64,000 nucleotides of DNA from Thalassoglobus polymorphus (GCF_007744255.1 NZ_CP036267.1:1240001-1304000), one strand, 5' to 3'; shown: positions 1 through 9,030, numbered from the stretch's first letter. The notes: generated from the sequence alone by a model not told the origin. Made by a program: numbers and translations.

Positions 1-189
1 ACGACGGCTAACCATCATCAACAGACCTTTTCGGCCTGCATGATCCTTGTTGTGCTCTCGCAAGTGCTCAGTCAACGCATTGATACGATGAGTAAGCACA
101 GCAATCTGCACATCCGGAGAACCAGTATCGGTACTGGAGTTCTGGAACTCGCTGACCAGTTCGGTTTTACGTTCTTTCGTAATTGACAT
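1..189 (-). CDS. rpsO: 30S ribosomal protein S15, N-terminal part (runs off window)
   Basis: Reverse-strand ATG at 187-189 opens a frame that stays open to the window edge (63 codons of the usual ~89). The translation starts [16 protein letters not shown] and contains the S15 hallmark run [15 protein letters not shown] followed by [19 protein letters not shown], so the identity is clear. S15 binds 16S rRNA in the small-subunit platform. A strong Shine-Dalgarno (TAGGAG) lies about 8 bases before the start. The C-terminus is outside the window; in many bacteria pnp follows rpsO, but that cannot be seen here. Confidence 0.96.
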   Translation of the reverse strand, partial: MSITKERKTELVSEFQNSSTDTGSPDVQIAVLTHRINALTEHLREHNKDHAGRKGLLMMVSRR

Positions 190-211
190 TCCACTCGGCT
201 CCTACGCCGCT

Positions 212-231
212 TTTGCCACCGGTGTGGCAAA
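212..231 (-). promoter_or_regulatory. Stem-loop in the rpsO leader
   Basis: TTTGCCAC (212-219) and GTGGCAAA (224-231) form an 8-bp perfect stem with a 4-base loop, 22 bases upstream of the rpsO start and just before its ribosome-binding site. S15 represses its own mRNA through leader structures in several bacteria, and the structures differ between lineages, so an autoregulatory role is plausible but is inference. The rest of 232-546 holds the divergent promoter region between rpsO and the vWA gene, where I see no other element. Confidence 0.4.
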
Positions 232-546
232 CTCTCTATTGAAATAACTGTTTTTCAAACAAGTTGGGGACTTTATCAGCTTTTGAGACCAAATCAAGAG
301 TCCCGGCAAATGCTCTCGGTCAAAAAATTAGGTTGAATCAATTTGATGTCACAGAAACTTGGGATTTCAAAGAACGTTTTCCGGTTGAGAGTGGTAATTA
401 TTCATAGAGGATGGTCCACCTGTATAGGGGCGTCCACTCATTGGCGAAGATTTGATTGAATACCGATCGATTTTCACCTATGATATCAAGCTCGGGGTGA
501 ATGACCTCATATTCTGTACTCTTTTGAGAAATAAGGGGTTTCGACG

Positions 547-2412
547 ATGTCGAAAGCAATGCGAGATATGCCTGCCTGGGGTATCAGCCTGGTGATCAAT
601 CTGTCGATCCTTGCTGCCTTCAATTATATCGTCCTGGAGTCTCAGAAAGACCTTGACAGTACCACGATTACGAGTGTGGTCGACGACAAATTGCAGGAAG
701 AAGAGTTGCGGTTCAACGAAACTGCGATGGATCAAGTCGGAACCGACGGAACTGGCGTCAGCATGTCGCCATCGCTGCAGGTTGCTACTGCTGTTGCAGA
801 TAAGGCAGAGTCCCGTGAAGAGGAATTTGACGAGGTCTTCAATCCAGAACTTCGCGATTTTGCCAGCGAATCCATTGATCACACATCCGAAGACCTTGCT
901 CAAGAGTTTGACAACAAAGGGACCAGTGACAAAGTCGAAGGTGGTGTCGAAGGGGCCTTGGATCGTGCAGCTTATGAGATTCGCAACTCTTTGCGGTCTC
1001 GCAAAACAATGGTGATCTGGCTGTTCGATGCTTCTGGTTCTCTCGATGAACGCCGGGAAGCGGTCGCCAATCGCTTTGATAACATCTACAAGCAGGTTGG
1101 TGAAACGGGCGACACGGATTCTCTCTACACGGTCATCGCTTCTTTCGGTGCAAAGGCAAATCTTCACACGCCAGAGCCGCTTCAAGACCCTGCTAAATTG
1201 AGTGAGATTGTCCGCAAGGAAATCAAGAAGGATGAGTCCGGCAAAGAAATGGTCTTTTCGGCCGCGAAGTTGACTCTGGAAAAATTCCAGAACTGGCATC
1301 GCAGTAAAGGCCCCTGGAACAAGCTCGTTTTCATCATTACGGATGAAAAAGGAGACGATGCGGACCAATACCTCGAAAACGTCATTACACTTGGTAAACG
1401 GACAAACACACGATTTTTTACCATCGGAAATGCAGCCATCTTCGGTCAGCTGAAAGGCTACGTGGAGTACACATATGAAGATGGTTATGTTGACTACTTG
1501 CCTGTGGATCAGGGACCAGAAAGTGCGTTCCCTGACGCCGTTCAACTCCCATTCATTGGAAGTGGGCAAGACTGGAAGCTGAAGCAGATGTCTTCGAGTT
1601 ACGGACCATATGCCTTGACTCGCCTCTGTGCTGAAACCGGTGGAATGTACTTAATCACCGAAGAGACACGCGGATACAACTTCGACCGGGCAGTCATGAG
1701 AAGGTATGCTCCTGATTATCGTCCTGTTCGCGTTATCAAGCAAGAAATCGCCAAGAATGGAGCGAAGCGGGCTTTAGTGAATGTCGCAGAGATGACATAC
1801 CGCTCAAGCTCGCCGATTCCGGAACTGACGTTCCGTGGCTACAACGACAACATTCTCCGTACTGATATCACAGAAGCTCAAAAACCAGTCGCAGAAATCG
1901 ATTATGAATTAAAACGTCTCTACGATGGTTTGAGTACTGGGACTAAAGATCGAGACTCATTACGGGAACCTCGTTGGCAGGCTGCTTTTGACCTTGCCAT
2001 GGGACGTATTCTGGCGATGCGCGTTCGGTACTTTGGTTACAACACGATGCTGGCGAACATGCGTGTGACACCGAAGTCGTTTTCAAGTGAGAAAAACAAC
2101 ATGTGGCGACTTGTTCCTTCAGATGAAATTCTGACAGGACCGGAAATGCGAAAAGCTGCTGCCTCCGCTAAGGAATACCTCAAGCGAGTCATTGACGATC
2201 ATCCCGGAACTCCTTGGGCGATGCTCGCTACAAGAGAACTTGAAATGGATTTAGGTTGGTCGTGGGAGGAATACAGCGAAGCAATCCCCGGTTCGAATGG
2301 AATGCTCCGTGCAAATCAGGAAGAAGTCGCCCGGCTTCTCCTCGCCGATGAAGAACGCCGAGAAGTTGCTCGGCAAAAAGCTGCCAAACCACGTGCAAGA
2401 CCGAAGCTGTAA
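547..2412 (+). CDS. Membrane-anchored von Willebrand factor A domain protein (first of tandem pair)
   Basis: A 621-residue protein. Residues about 11-30 form one hydrophobic segment (signal anchor) after a short charged N-terminus, followed by an acidic linker (35-150) and a vWA domain from about residue 154. The MIDAS metal-binding motif is visible as DASGS (D161, S163, S165) after the hydrophobic strand MVIWLF. The C-terminal third is helical and ends in a tetratricopeptide-like segment (EYLKRVIDDHPGTPWAMLA). AAGGGG sits 8 bases before the ATG. The next gene is a clear paralogue with the same architecture, so the two are probably co-transcribed and may act together. vWA domains bind protein ligands through a divalent metal; the ligand here is unknown. 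The anchor suggests the bulk of the protein is periplasmic. Confidence 0.85.
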   Translation: MSKAMRDMPAWGISLVINLSILAAFNYIVLESQKDLDSTTITSVVDDKLQEEELRFNETAMDQVGTDGTGVSMSPSLQVATAVADKAESREEEFDEVFNPELRDFASESIDHTSEDLAQEFDNKGTSDKVEGGVEGALDRAAYEIRNSLRSRKTMVIWLFDASGSLDERREAVANRFDNIYKQVGETGDTDSLYTVIASFGAKANLHTPEPLQDPAKLSEIVRKEIKKDESGKEMVFSAAKLTLEKFQNWHRSKGPWNKLVFIITDEKGDDADQYLENVITLGKRTNTRFFTIGNAAIFGQLKGYVEYTYEDGYVDYLPVDQGPESAFPDAVQLPFIGSGQDWKLKQMSSSYGPYALTRLCAETGGMYLITEETRGYNFDRAVMRRYAPDYRPVRVIKQEIAKNGAKRALVNVAEMTYRSSSPIPELTFRGYNDNILRTDITEAQKPVAEIDYELKRLYDGLSTGTKDRDSLREPRWQAAFDLAMGRILAMRVRYFGYNTMLANMRVTPKSFSSEKNNMWRLVPSDEILTGPEMRKAAASAKEYLKRVIDDHPGTPWAMLATRELEMDLGWSWEEYSEAIPGSNGMLRANQEEVARLLLADEERREVARQKAAKPRARPKL

Positions 2413-2586
2413 AACCGGCTGAGTTCTCGCTCTGAAGGTTCACCCTCTTACCTTAATCTCTCAGCTGCCGTACAATCTGGAGAGGACTTCTGCATGGAAG
2501 CGTGTCCTGTCATTCGTTTTCGATAAAAGCTATCGTTTGGGCTACATAAAAGTTGGATTTATATTTCAATCGATTTGAGACATGAC

Positions 2587-4467
2587 ATGCTCGGAAAAAG
2601 TGCTCCCCCAATTATTATTTCCATCGTTGTCCATGCAGCACTGCTTGGCGCGATGGCATTTTATAAGCTTCAACTCAACGACGAATCCGATGTCGTCGCT
2701 GTTGAAACTGTTATTGCGGATGAGCGTGATCAGCAGGAGTTTGAGCAAGAGCTGACAACGGACATGAATGTCTCTGAGAATCTGTCTGTGCAATCCGGCG
2801 GGATGGTCACAACGAATCTTGGCTCAGCTGCCGCTTCACCAGTCGCCCAGACGAAAATTGAAGCCTCTGAGGCCCTGAAGGACCCAGAGATCAACGTCAC
2901 TACGATTGCTGATATCTCACTTCCTGGTCTAGGCGAAATTGCAGTCGATTTGGGGGAAGGCGAAGTCTCCGGGGAAGTCGGAGCACGCGTTGAAGGATAC
3001 GGGGCAGCGATGCACCGGATCACTCTTGAATTGACTCGCATGATGAAAAAGCAGCCTGTCATGGCCGTCTGGCTTTTCGATGCATCAAGCAGCCTTGCCG
3101 ATGATCGTGAAGAGATTCAGAACAACTTCGATAAAATTTACGAAGAGCTCGACATCGCCAAAAAGCAGGCCACTTCGGGCAAGCAGCGTTACGCTGCACT
3201 CGAAACAATGATTGCCAGTTTTGGAGAGAAAACTTATCCGCACCTGAAGAAGCCGACCGGCGATCTTGATGATATTCGTAAAGCGATTGGCGAAATCAAA
3301 GAAGACCCAACCGGAAAAGAAAACATGTATACCGCGATTGCGGGTGCAATCGACCAATACTCCGTCGGGGCCAAACGATCGGATCGTAAGCTCGCCATCA
3401 TTGTTGTCACAGATGAAACGGGTGACGACGAAGCCATGCTCGAAGAGGTCATTGCGAAAGCGGAGCGTGCTGGCTCCCCAGTCTACTTCCTCAGCCGTGA
3501 AGCAATCTTTGGCTATCCCTATTCACAGATTCGCTGGGTCGACGAAGAAACGAAACTTCCATTCTGGATTCGAGTCGATCGTGGACCTGAAACCGCCTTC
3601 CCGGAATGTTTGCAGTATGATGGATTCCATCGTCGTTGGGATTCTGCATCAAGTGGATTTGGACCTTATGGTCAAGTTCGCCTCGCCAAGAAATCTGGGG
3701 GGATTTTCTTCCTGCTCAACAGTGAAGAGAAGAACATGACCGGTGCTTTGGCGCAAACGCAGCGAAAGTTTGACGACCTCGCCATGAAAGAGTACGAACC
3801 GTTGCTGTTGTCTCGTCGAGACTACGAGGCATCGAGAAACAAAAGTGAATTCCGCAAAACGATCTGGCAGGTCATTGTCGCCCTCAACCCGCATTCAGGA
3901 TACGATCCTCAACTCAATATTCGTCATGAACACTACCCCATGGATATTGCTGAGTTCAAAGCTGAAGGAAAACTTCAGTTCGACAAGGTCGTTCGAGCAA
4001 TGAATAAAGTCCAGGAAGGAGTGAATCGACTCGAAAAGGTGCAGTCACTTCGAGACGAGGAGCGAGAACCACGTTGGCGTGCAGCTTACGATTTAGCCTA
4101 CGCTCAACTGCTGTGCTATCGCGTTCGTCAGTTCCAATACCTGCTTGCTCTCGACAAACATGTTAAAGAGAATCCAAAGCCCAAAGATCCGAAGCATAAT
4201 GAATGGTACAAGGCATACACCAGGGATATGCTCCCACCTGATGAACAACAGGTGAAGGCCACGAAGGTCGACATGGAGGAGCTTGAGAAACAAAAAGCTC
4301 TTGCTTTCAAGATGTACGATCGAGTGATCAAAGAGCATCCAGGCACTCCTTGGGCACAACGTGCTCAAGCAGAAAAAAGCTGGGGGTTTGGCGTGAAGTT
4401 CGTGAGCCGATTCTGGAGTCCCAGGTACGATGATCCAAAAGTGCAGGCTCGTGTTCCAAAATTTTAA
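2587..4467 (+). CDS. Membrane-anchored von Willebrand factor A domain protein (second of tandem pair)
   Basis: A 626-residue paralogue of the preceding gene. Hydrophobic anchor at residues 9-26 (IIISIVVHAALLGAMAFY), acidic/Ser-Thr linker, then a vWA domain with MIDAS DASSS (D165, S167, S169) after MAVWLF. Shared blocks with its neighbour include RGPE(S/T)AFP, SSGFGPYG versus SSYGPYA, REPRW(Q/R)AA and DHPGTPWA versus EHPGTPWA, so the two arose by duplication. I start at the ATG at 2587, which has GAG about 8 bases upstream, rather than at an in-frame TTG 12 bases earlier. The C-terminus again carries a TPR-like helix pair. A strong terminator follows 25 bases after the stop, closing a two-gene unit. 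Function and partner are unknown. Confidence 0.85.
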   Translation: MLGKSAPPIIISIVVHAALLGAMAFYKLQLNDESDVVAVETVIADERDQQEFEQELTTDMNVSENLSVQSGGMVTTNLGSAAASPVAQTKIEASEALKDPEINVTTIADISLPGLGEIAVDLGEGEVSGEVGARVEGYGAAMHRITLELTRMMKKQPVMAVWLFDASSSLADDREEIQNNFDKIYEELDIAKKQATSGKQRYAALETMIASFGEKTYPHLKKPTGDLDDIRKAIGEIKEDPTGKENMYTAIAGAIDQYSVGAKRSDRKLAIIVVTDETGDDEAMLEEVIAKAERAGSPVYFLSREAIFGYPYSQIRWVDEETKLPFWIRVDRGPETAFPECLQYDGFHRRWDSASSGFGPYGQVRLAKKSGGIFFLLNSEEKNMTGALAQTQRKFDDLAMKEYEPLLLSRRDYEASRNKSEFRKTIWQVIVALNPHSGYDPQLNIRHEHYPMDIAEFKAEGKLQFDKVVRAMNKVQEGVNRLEKVQSLRDEEREPRWRAAYDLAYAQLLCYRVRQFQYLLALDKHVKENPKPKDPKHNEWYKAYTRDMLPPDEQQVKATKVDMEELEKQKALAFKMYDRVIKEHPGTPWAQRAQAEKSWGFGVKFVSRFWSPRYDDPKVQARVPKF

Positions 4468-4492
4468 TCGCATCATCCTCGACAAAATATCA

Positions 4493-4526
4493 ACGACCGA
4501 AGAAACTCTCTTCGGTCGTTTTTTTG
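4493..4526 (+). terminator. Rho-independent terminator of the vWA gene pair
   Basis: ACGACCGAAG (4493-4502) pairs perfectly with CTTCGGTCGT (4510-4519) across a 7-base loop and runs straight into a T-tract (4519-4525). It lies 25 bases after the second vWA gene. Confidence 0.93.
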
Positions 4527-4587
4527 TTCCAACTCAATGTGTGATTTGAAGCATCAGAGTGCATCTCCATCACCAGAATGTGAATCC

Positions 4588-4690
4588 GAGCAGTTTGCTC
4601 TACCACGTGCTCGTGAAGAACGCCTTTCATCATTAAAGTCGCTGTTCACCACGAAGCAGAACCCGAACACCAATTTGAAAGATGCGCTAA
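4588..4690 (+). repeat. Dispersed ~105-bp element, copy A
   Basis: The copy opens with the small hairpin GAGCA-gtt-TGCTC (4588-4600) and ends AAAGATGCGCTAA, matching the consensus end AAAGATGCTCTAA. Core blocks shared with the other copies are GTGAAGAACGC, CCACGAAGCAGAACC and CACCAATTTGAAAGATGC. It fills the leader of galM: the element's conserved reading frame (from 4600) stops at 4696-4698, inside the galM ribosome-binding region. Confidence 0.8.
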
Positions 4691-4706
4691 AGGATTGAGG
4701 AGACCT

Positions 4707-5720
4707 ATGCCTGATAACTGGACAACAGTCGGACAAACGCAGGACGGCCAGGAATATGGACGCCTTCAACTTCAAAATGAATATCTCCGTGTGAATCTGA
4801 CCAATGCAGGGGCGTCGGTCGTTTCAGTTGAAGCTCCTGATAAAACAGGGAACTGGGCAAACATCACCGTCACCGCTCCTGACCTCGAGTATTACCTGTC
4901 GAATCCGTCATCTCTTGGAGCGACTCCGGGACGGTTCGCAAATCGAATCGCCCGTGGGCAATTCGAACTCGACGGAAAGACTTACAACCTTGCGATCAAC
5001 AACGGCCCCAACCACTTGCATGGTGGGAATAAAGGGTTCGCAAAGAAGGTCTGGCAGTTACTCAACCCGCAGCAGGATCAAGTCACGTTTCGTCTGATCA
5101 GCCCTGATGGAGATGAAGGCTACCCCGGAGAACTCACTGTCGATGTCCTGTATCGTCTTGACGGACACGACCTTGTGATGGAATACAGTGCAACAACAGA
5201 CGCTCCGACTGTGCTCAACCTGACAAATCATACTTATTGGAATCTCTCAGGCGATGGGGAGGTATATGATCATGTCCTCAAGCTCTACGCGGATCGAGTT
5301 TTAGAGAATGACGCCGACGTCCTTCCCACCGGAAAGGTTCTCGATGTTGCAGAGACTCCGTTCGATTTCCGGTCTCCAAAACGCATTGGGGCAGAGATTG
5401 ACAAGGTCGGCAACGGGTACGACAACTGCTTCCTGATTAACCGTTGGGATCAGTCGCTCAAACTTGCGGCTGAAGTCAGCGACCCACATTCCGGCCGCAC
5501 AATGAAAGTGCTCACCACCGAGCCTGGCGTGCAACTCTACACCGCCAATCATTTCAACAAGAGTGAAGCGACAGCAGGGAGAGATCGGCACACCAGCTTT
5601 TGTCTGGAATGCCAACATCTGCCCGACACTCCTAACCACAAGCACTTCCCGACAACAGTCCTTCGCCCCGGCGAGAACTATTCGCAACAAACGATTTACC
5701 GGTTCGGCATCGCCGAATAG
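4707..5720 (+). CDS. galM: Aldose 1-epimerase (mutarotase)
   Basis: A 337-residue enzyme that interconverts alpha and beta anomers of galactose or glucose, feeding the Leloir pathway. Family motifs seen: ATPGRFANRIARG, the substrate-binding NNGPNHLHGG, the catalytic-histidine block NLTNHTYWNL, the Asp-containing GNGYDNCFL and the catalytic-Glu block TTEPGVQLYTANH. Length matches the family. The ATG at 4707 is preceded by GAGGAG at ideal spacing; an upstream in-frame TTG at 4695 overlaps that site and is rejected. There is no signal peptide, so it is cytoplasmic. The gene stands alone, with repeat copy A immediately upstream and a repeat fragment just downstream. Confidence 0.95.
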   Translation: MPDNWTTVGQTQDGQEYGRLQLQNEYLRVNLTNAGASVVSVEAPDKTGNWANITVTAPDLEYYLSNPSSLGATPGRFANRIARGQFELDGKTYNLAINNGPNHLHGGNKGFAKKVWQLLNPQQDQVTFRLISPDGDEGYPGELTVDVLYRLDGHDLVMEYSATTDAPTVLNLTNHTYWNLSGDGEVYDHVLKLYADRVLENDADVLPTGKVLDVAETPFDFRSPKRIGAEIDKVGNGYDNCFLINRWDQSLKLAAEVSDPHSGRTMKVLTTEPGVQLYTANHFNKSEATAGRDRHTSFCLECQHLPDTPNHKHFPTTVLRPGENYSQQTIYRFGIAE

Positions 5721-5729
5721 ACGTATAAA

Positions 5730-5764
5730 GCTGTTTGCCACGAGGCAGAACCGAAACACCAATG
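5730..5764 (+). repeat. Fragment of the dispersed element
   Basis: GCTGTTTGCCACGAGGCAG followed by AACCGAAACACCAAT matches the inner right half of the dispersed element (GCTGTTCGCCACGAGGCAGAACCTGCACACCAAT in two blocks). Both ends are missing, so this looks like a decayed copy just after the galM stop. Confidence 0.55.
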
Positions 5765-5813
5765 CAGGAAAGCTGATCGTGCAGCAACACCTGTTTCGGT
5801 CGCTCACAGCACT

Positions 5814-6065
5814 TTATGATTGGTTCCAGCCTTCAACGTAATCGTCGCTAAAGAGAAGCTGAAGACGCTCTGCGCGATCGTCCCCTTCGCTGGCGACGAT
5901 TTGAATCGCGTCCGCAAGCTGTTTCATTCGTGAATCGTTTTGGACATCACCAGCTCCATCCGCCCGGTGGATTCGGTCCAGCGCGGCTGCCAGATTCAAA
6001 AGCTCGCAGCGCATCTCGAGAAATTGACGTTCAAAGATATCTTGAGCAGATTGCAAACTTGGCAT
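5814..6065 (-). CDS. Small helical protein of unknown function downstream of hisF
   Basis: An 83-residue, probably all-helical soluble protein (starts MPSLQSAQDIFERQFLEMRC, rich in Leu, Ala, Asp and Glu, one Cys). AGGAG lies 7 bases before the ATG and the start is only about 20 bases after the hisF stop, so it is very likely co-transcribed and translated. I do not recognise the family. No membrane segment, signal peptide or metal motif is seen. A role tied to histidine biosynthesis cannot be inferred from position alone. Confidence 0.7.
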   Translation of the reverse strand: MPSLQSAQDIFERQFLEMRCELLNLAAALDRIHRADGAGDVQNDSRMKQLADAIQIVASEGDDRAERLQLLFSDDYVEGWNQS

Positions 6066-6084
6066 CGGATTCTCCTGTCAGTGA

Positions 6085-6954
6085 TTATTCGGCTTGGGAA
6101 GGTGCAGTTTGTTCGACCATGCGAACAGTCACACCTTGCTGAGCCATATATTCTTTTGTTTCTTGAATTGTGAACTCACCGTAATGGAAGATGCTCGCAG
6201 CCAGTGCAGCGCTCGCACCACCTGCGGTGACTGCATCACATAAATGCTGGGGATGCCCAGCTCCTCCGCTGGCAATCACCGGAATGTTCACAGCCTCAGA
6301 AACGGCTTTCGTGATTTCGATATCGAAACCGTCTTTTGTCCCGTCTGCATCCATGCTTGTCAGGACCAATTCCCCAGCTCCCAGACGTTCAACTTCTTTT
6401 GCCCATTCAACAGCGTCAAGCCCCGTCGGTTTTCGACCACCATTCACGTGGACGTCCCAATAGACTTGCTCGCCCTCTCCATTCTTGCCCGGTCTTGGTT
6501 GGACTCTCAGATGCTCAGGAACCGATTCCGGGATCGTAGCTCCTGCAACCGGGACTCGTTTGGGGTCGATGTTGACGACGATACACTGGCTCCCAAATCG
6601 CAGCGCTGCCTCTTTCACGAAGTTTGGGTCAGTGACAGCAGCGCTGTTGATCGAAACTTTGTCGCACCCGGCACTTAGAAGCTTTCGAATATCATCAAGT
6701 GTGCGAATCCCGCCACCAACAGTCAGCGGCATGAAAACGACTTCACTCGTGCGAGCGACGACATCGAGAATGATATCTCGTTCTTCGTGGCTGGCGGTGA
6801 TATCAAGGAAGACGAGTTCGTCAGCTCCCTCGTTTTCATATCGAGCAGCGATATCCACCGGGTCTCCAGCATCGCGCAGGTTGAGAAAGTTCACACCTTT
6901 CACAACTCGACCAGCGTGAACGTCTAAACAGGGAATAATTCGCTTCGCCAACAT
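6085..6954 (-). CDS. hisF: Imidazole glycerol phosphate synthase, cyclase subunit
   Basis: A 289-residue (beta/alpha)8 barrel that, with HisH, turns PRFAR plus ammonia into imidazole glycerol phosphate and AICAR, linking histidine and purine synthesis. Seen: N-terminal [19 protein letters not shown] with catalytic Asp11, VNID with Asp130, the phosphate-binding [12 protein letters not shown] and [10 protein letters not shown]. The family is usually about 255 residues; the excess is mostly an insertion at about 133-165 (after NIDPKRV, containing [13 protein letters not shown]) plus a short C-terminal tail. hisH is not adjacent, so the pathway is scattered, as is common in planctomycetes. Cytoplasmic. 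Confidence 0.97.
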   Translation of the reverse strand: MLAKRIIPCLDVHAGRVVKGVNFLNLRDAGDPVDIAARYENEGADELVFLDITASHEERDIILDVVARTSEVVFMPLTVGGGIRTLDDIRKLLSAGCDKVSINSAAVTDPNFVKEAALRFGSQCIVVNIDPKRVPVAGATIPESVPEHLRVQPRPGKNGEGEQVYWDVHVNGGRKPTGLDAVEWAKEVERLGAGELVLTSMDADGTKDGFDIEITKAVSEAVNIPVIASGGAGHPQHLCDAVTAGGASAALAASIFHYGEFTIQETKEYMAQQGVTVRMVEQTAPSQAE

Positions 6955-7213
6955 GATGTGATCTCAGCAGGGAGTGATCGTTTTGTGAAGGACTGATTCG
7001 AAAACGAAAGTCGTGAGAGAGTGTTTGGGACAGTGCATAGAAATGTGCGACTTTCTATATAAAAGCACTCTCCACCGACACAATGAACACGGACGTGTTC
7101 TAGCGTATGACTCAAAATTCAGAGACCAAATTCGACTTTTCGGGTCAGTACCAAAGTTTGTCCAGAACAGTCATGATATTCTTCAATGCCTTAAACCACA
7201 ACGAATGATAAAA

Positions 7214-7242
7214 TTGACGCTTTATGGTTGAGTCTCCATACT
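7214..7242 (+). promoter_or_regulatory. Weak candidate sigma70-type promoter upstream of the phosphohexomutase
   Basis: TTGACG (7214-7219) and CATACT (7237-7242) are spaced by 17 bases, about 115 bases before the gene start. The -10 box matches the consensus at only 4 of 6 positions, so this is tentative. Closer to the gene, GCATT-ttc-AATGC (7304-7316) is a small inverted repeat; the same 15-mer recurs at 15919. Nothing else was seen in 6955-7355. Confidence 0.25.
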
Positions 7243-7355
7243 AACACTTCATCCAAGACACACCCTGAAGCAAATCCGATATCGGTCTTTACGGCAGCAC
7301 CAGCATTTTCAATGCTTGAGACCGATGTATCCCAGAGATGAATAAGGAAAGTTTG

Positions 7356-8945
7356 ATGTTCGACCCGGCGATGTTGCAGCGCAGTGCAGATGTACGTGGC
7401 ATTTACCCAAACCAGATCAATGAAGAACTTGCCTGGCTCTCTGGGAAGTATCTCGTTCGAAGCTTACGAAAAATGTTGGGCGAAGATGTTACTCCCGGAA
7501 TTCTCGTCGGTCGCGATGGAAGGACGTCATCGCCAGCCATTTATGCAGCACTGATTCAGGGGATCTCCGCTGAGGGAGGGCGTCCGATCGCCAGCGGACT
7601 TGCCACAACCGACATGATTCAATGGGGAGTCGGGGAAGGGAGATGTGGTGCTCATGCTGGCGTCATGATCACTGCTTCGCACAACCCAGCTGAGTACAAT
7701 GGCATTAAAAGTGTTTTCAAAAATAAAGAGACCGGAGGAGTGGACGTCATGCGTCCGTCGGATCATCTTGCTCCGCAATTTGAAGAAGATGGAGAGGACG
7801 GCTCCGCGAGTGATTCGGTGACAGCACCGTTTCCGGCAGCTGGCAAGATGAACCTTCAGGAAGATTTTGTGGAAGCCGCCTTGTCTCGATCGAACCGTTT
7901 GGGCGACGCCTCCGGGAAGATCGTCCTCGACCCCGGAAATGGAGTCGGTGGCTTGTTTCGGCCGCTTCTGAAAACGGCTTTAGAACGACGCGGAGCAAAA
8001 GTTGAGTTGCTCGCAGTGGCTGAGCAGATCGATGGCCGATTCCCAACTCGTCCCTCCAATCCCGGCTTGCCAGGAGCAGTTGAGTTGTTGCAAGAAACTG
8101 TCATTGCAGAAGGGGCTGCCTTCGGGGCTGCCTTCGATGGCGATGCCGACCGAGTCTTCCTCGTTGATGAATGGGGGCAGTTTGTTTCGGGATCAGTCAT
8201 GTTGGCGGCCTTAGCCAAGAATATGGTTGAAAAGAACAATAACAGTGGGGCCGTGGTCTACTCGGCAGTCTCTTCCTGGATTGTTCCAGAAACAGTTCGT
8301 GCCGCAGGAGGCCAGGCGATTCTCTCCCGCGTTGGTCAAGATGCTGCCAAAGTTGCCCTCGCAAAAACAAACGCAGTCTTCGGTGGTGAATCATCCGCTC
8401 ACTACAACTTCCCCGACACATACTGTTTAGACTCCGGGTTGTTTGCGATGGTCACCTTCTGGGACATGCTTCTAGAGTCCGGCCTGAGTTGCTCGCAACT
8501 CCTCGGTCAACTCAAACCATGGCCGAATAGCGGAGAGGTCAACCTCCGAGTTGAATGTGCCGATTGGAAATCGATGAGTAGCGAAGTCATCGCTGCAATC
8601 AAATCTGAATTCAGCGATGACTCAAAAGACAGCTATGTGCTTGATATCGACGGCGTCAGTGTCTTCAATCCAAGAGTGCCAGAGTACGCAACCGCGGACG
8701 ACGTTTTCACAATCGACCAACAGGGTGACCCGACCGGTAAGGTCTATCGACAAGTCGAGGATTACACTCCTGATTGGTGGTTCAATGTTCGTGCATCCAA
8801 TAACGAACCATTGCTGCGGCTGAACTTCGAATCACGAGATGCCTCTGAAGTCGCTGGCCGAACTTACTCCCTGATCTCCAGAATCCGTGAACTCTGCGGC
8901 GATCGAGCCAAAATCACTGTCCAGGATTGGGGGAATTTGAAGTAA
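7356..8945 (+). CDS. Phosphohexomutase (phosphoglucomutase/phosphomannomutase family)
   Basis: A 529-residue alpha-D-phosphohexomutase that moves phosphate between C1 and C6 of a hexose. All four active-site elements are present: the phosphoserine loop TASHNPAEYNG, the metal loop FDGDADR, the sugar-specificity loop GGESSAHYN, and the phosphate-binding RASNNEPLLRLN near the C-terminus. The GES(S)AH form is typical of PMM/PGM enzymes rather than GlmM; which sugar is preferred cannot be read from sequence. I prefer the ATG at 7356 because AAGGAAAG precedes it at good spacing; an in-frame ATG at 7338 would add six residues but lacks a ribosome-binding site. Cytoplasmic and apparently monocistronic. 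Confidence 0.93.
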   Translation: MFDPAMLQRSADVRGIYPNQINEELAWLSGKYLVRSLRKMLGEDVTPGILVGRDGRTSSPAIYAALIQGISAEGGRPIASGLATTDMIQWGVGEGRCGAHAGVMITASHNPAEYNGIKSVFKNKETGGVDVMRPSDHLAPQFEEDGEDGSASDSVTAPFPAAGKMNLQEDFVEAALSRSNRLGDASGKIVLDPGNGVGGLFRPLLKTALERRGAKVELLAVAEQIDGRFPTRPSNPGLPGAVELLQETVIAEGAAFGAAFDGDADRVFLVDEWGQFVSGSVMLAALAKNMVEKNNNSGAVVYSAVSSWIVPETVRAAGGQAILSRVGQDAAKVALAKTNAVFGGESSAHYNFPDTYCLDSGLFAMVTFWDMLLESGLSCSQLLGQLKPWPNSGEVNLRVECADWKSMSSEVIAAIKSEFSDDSKDSYVLDIDGVSVFNPRVPEYATADDVFTIDQQGDPTGKVYRQVEDYTPDWWFNVRASNNEPLLRLNFESRDASEVAGRTYSLISRIRELCGDRAKITVQDWGNLK

Positions 8946-8993
8946 CAAGAGCAAAGCCAATTTCAGACTTCACTAAAAAAGTAGCACTGAAAA

Positions 8994-9030
8994 TGCATTA
9001 GCCGGATACTTGACGTGTCCGGCTAATGCA
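8994..9030. terminator. Bidirectional stem-loop between convergent genes
   Basis: TGCATTAGCCGGA (8994-9006) and TCCGGCTAATGCA (9018-9030) form a 13-bp perfect stem with an 11-base loop. It sits between the 3' ends of the phosphohexomutase and haem peroxidase genes. There is no long T-tract on the plus strand, though an A-run (8975-8980) would give U's on the minus-strand transcript. Confidence 0.7.

Noticed and set aside
478-1569. Long reverse open frame opposite the first vWA gene
   Set aside because: It lies wholly antisense to a gene with a vWA domain and ribosome-binding site, and its translation matches no family.
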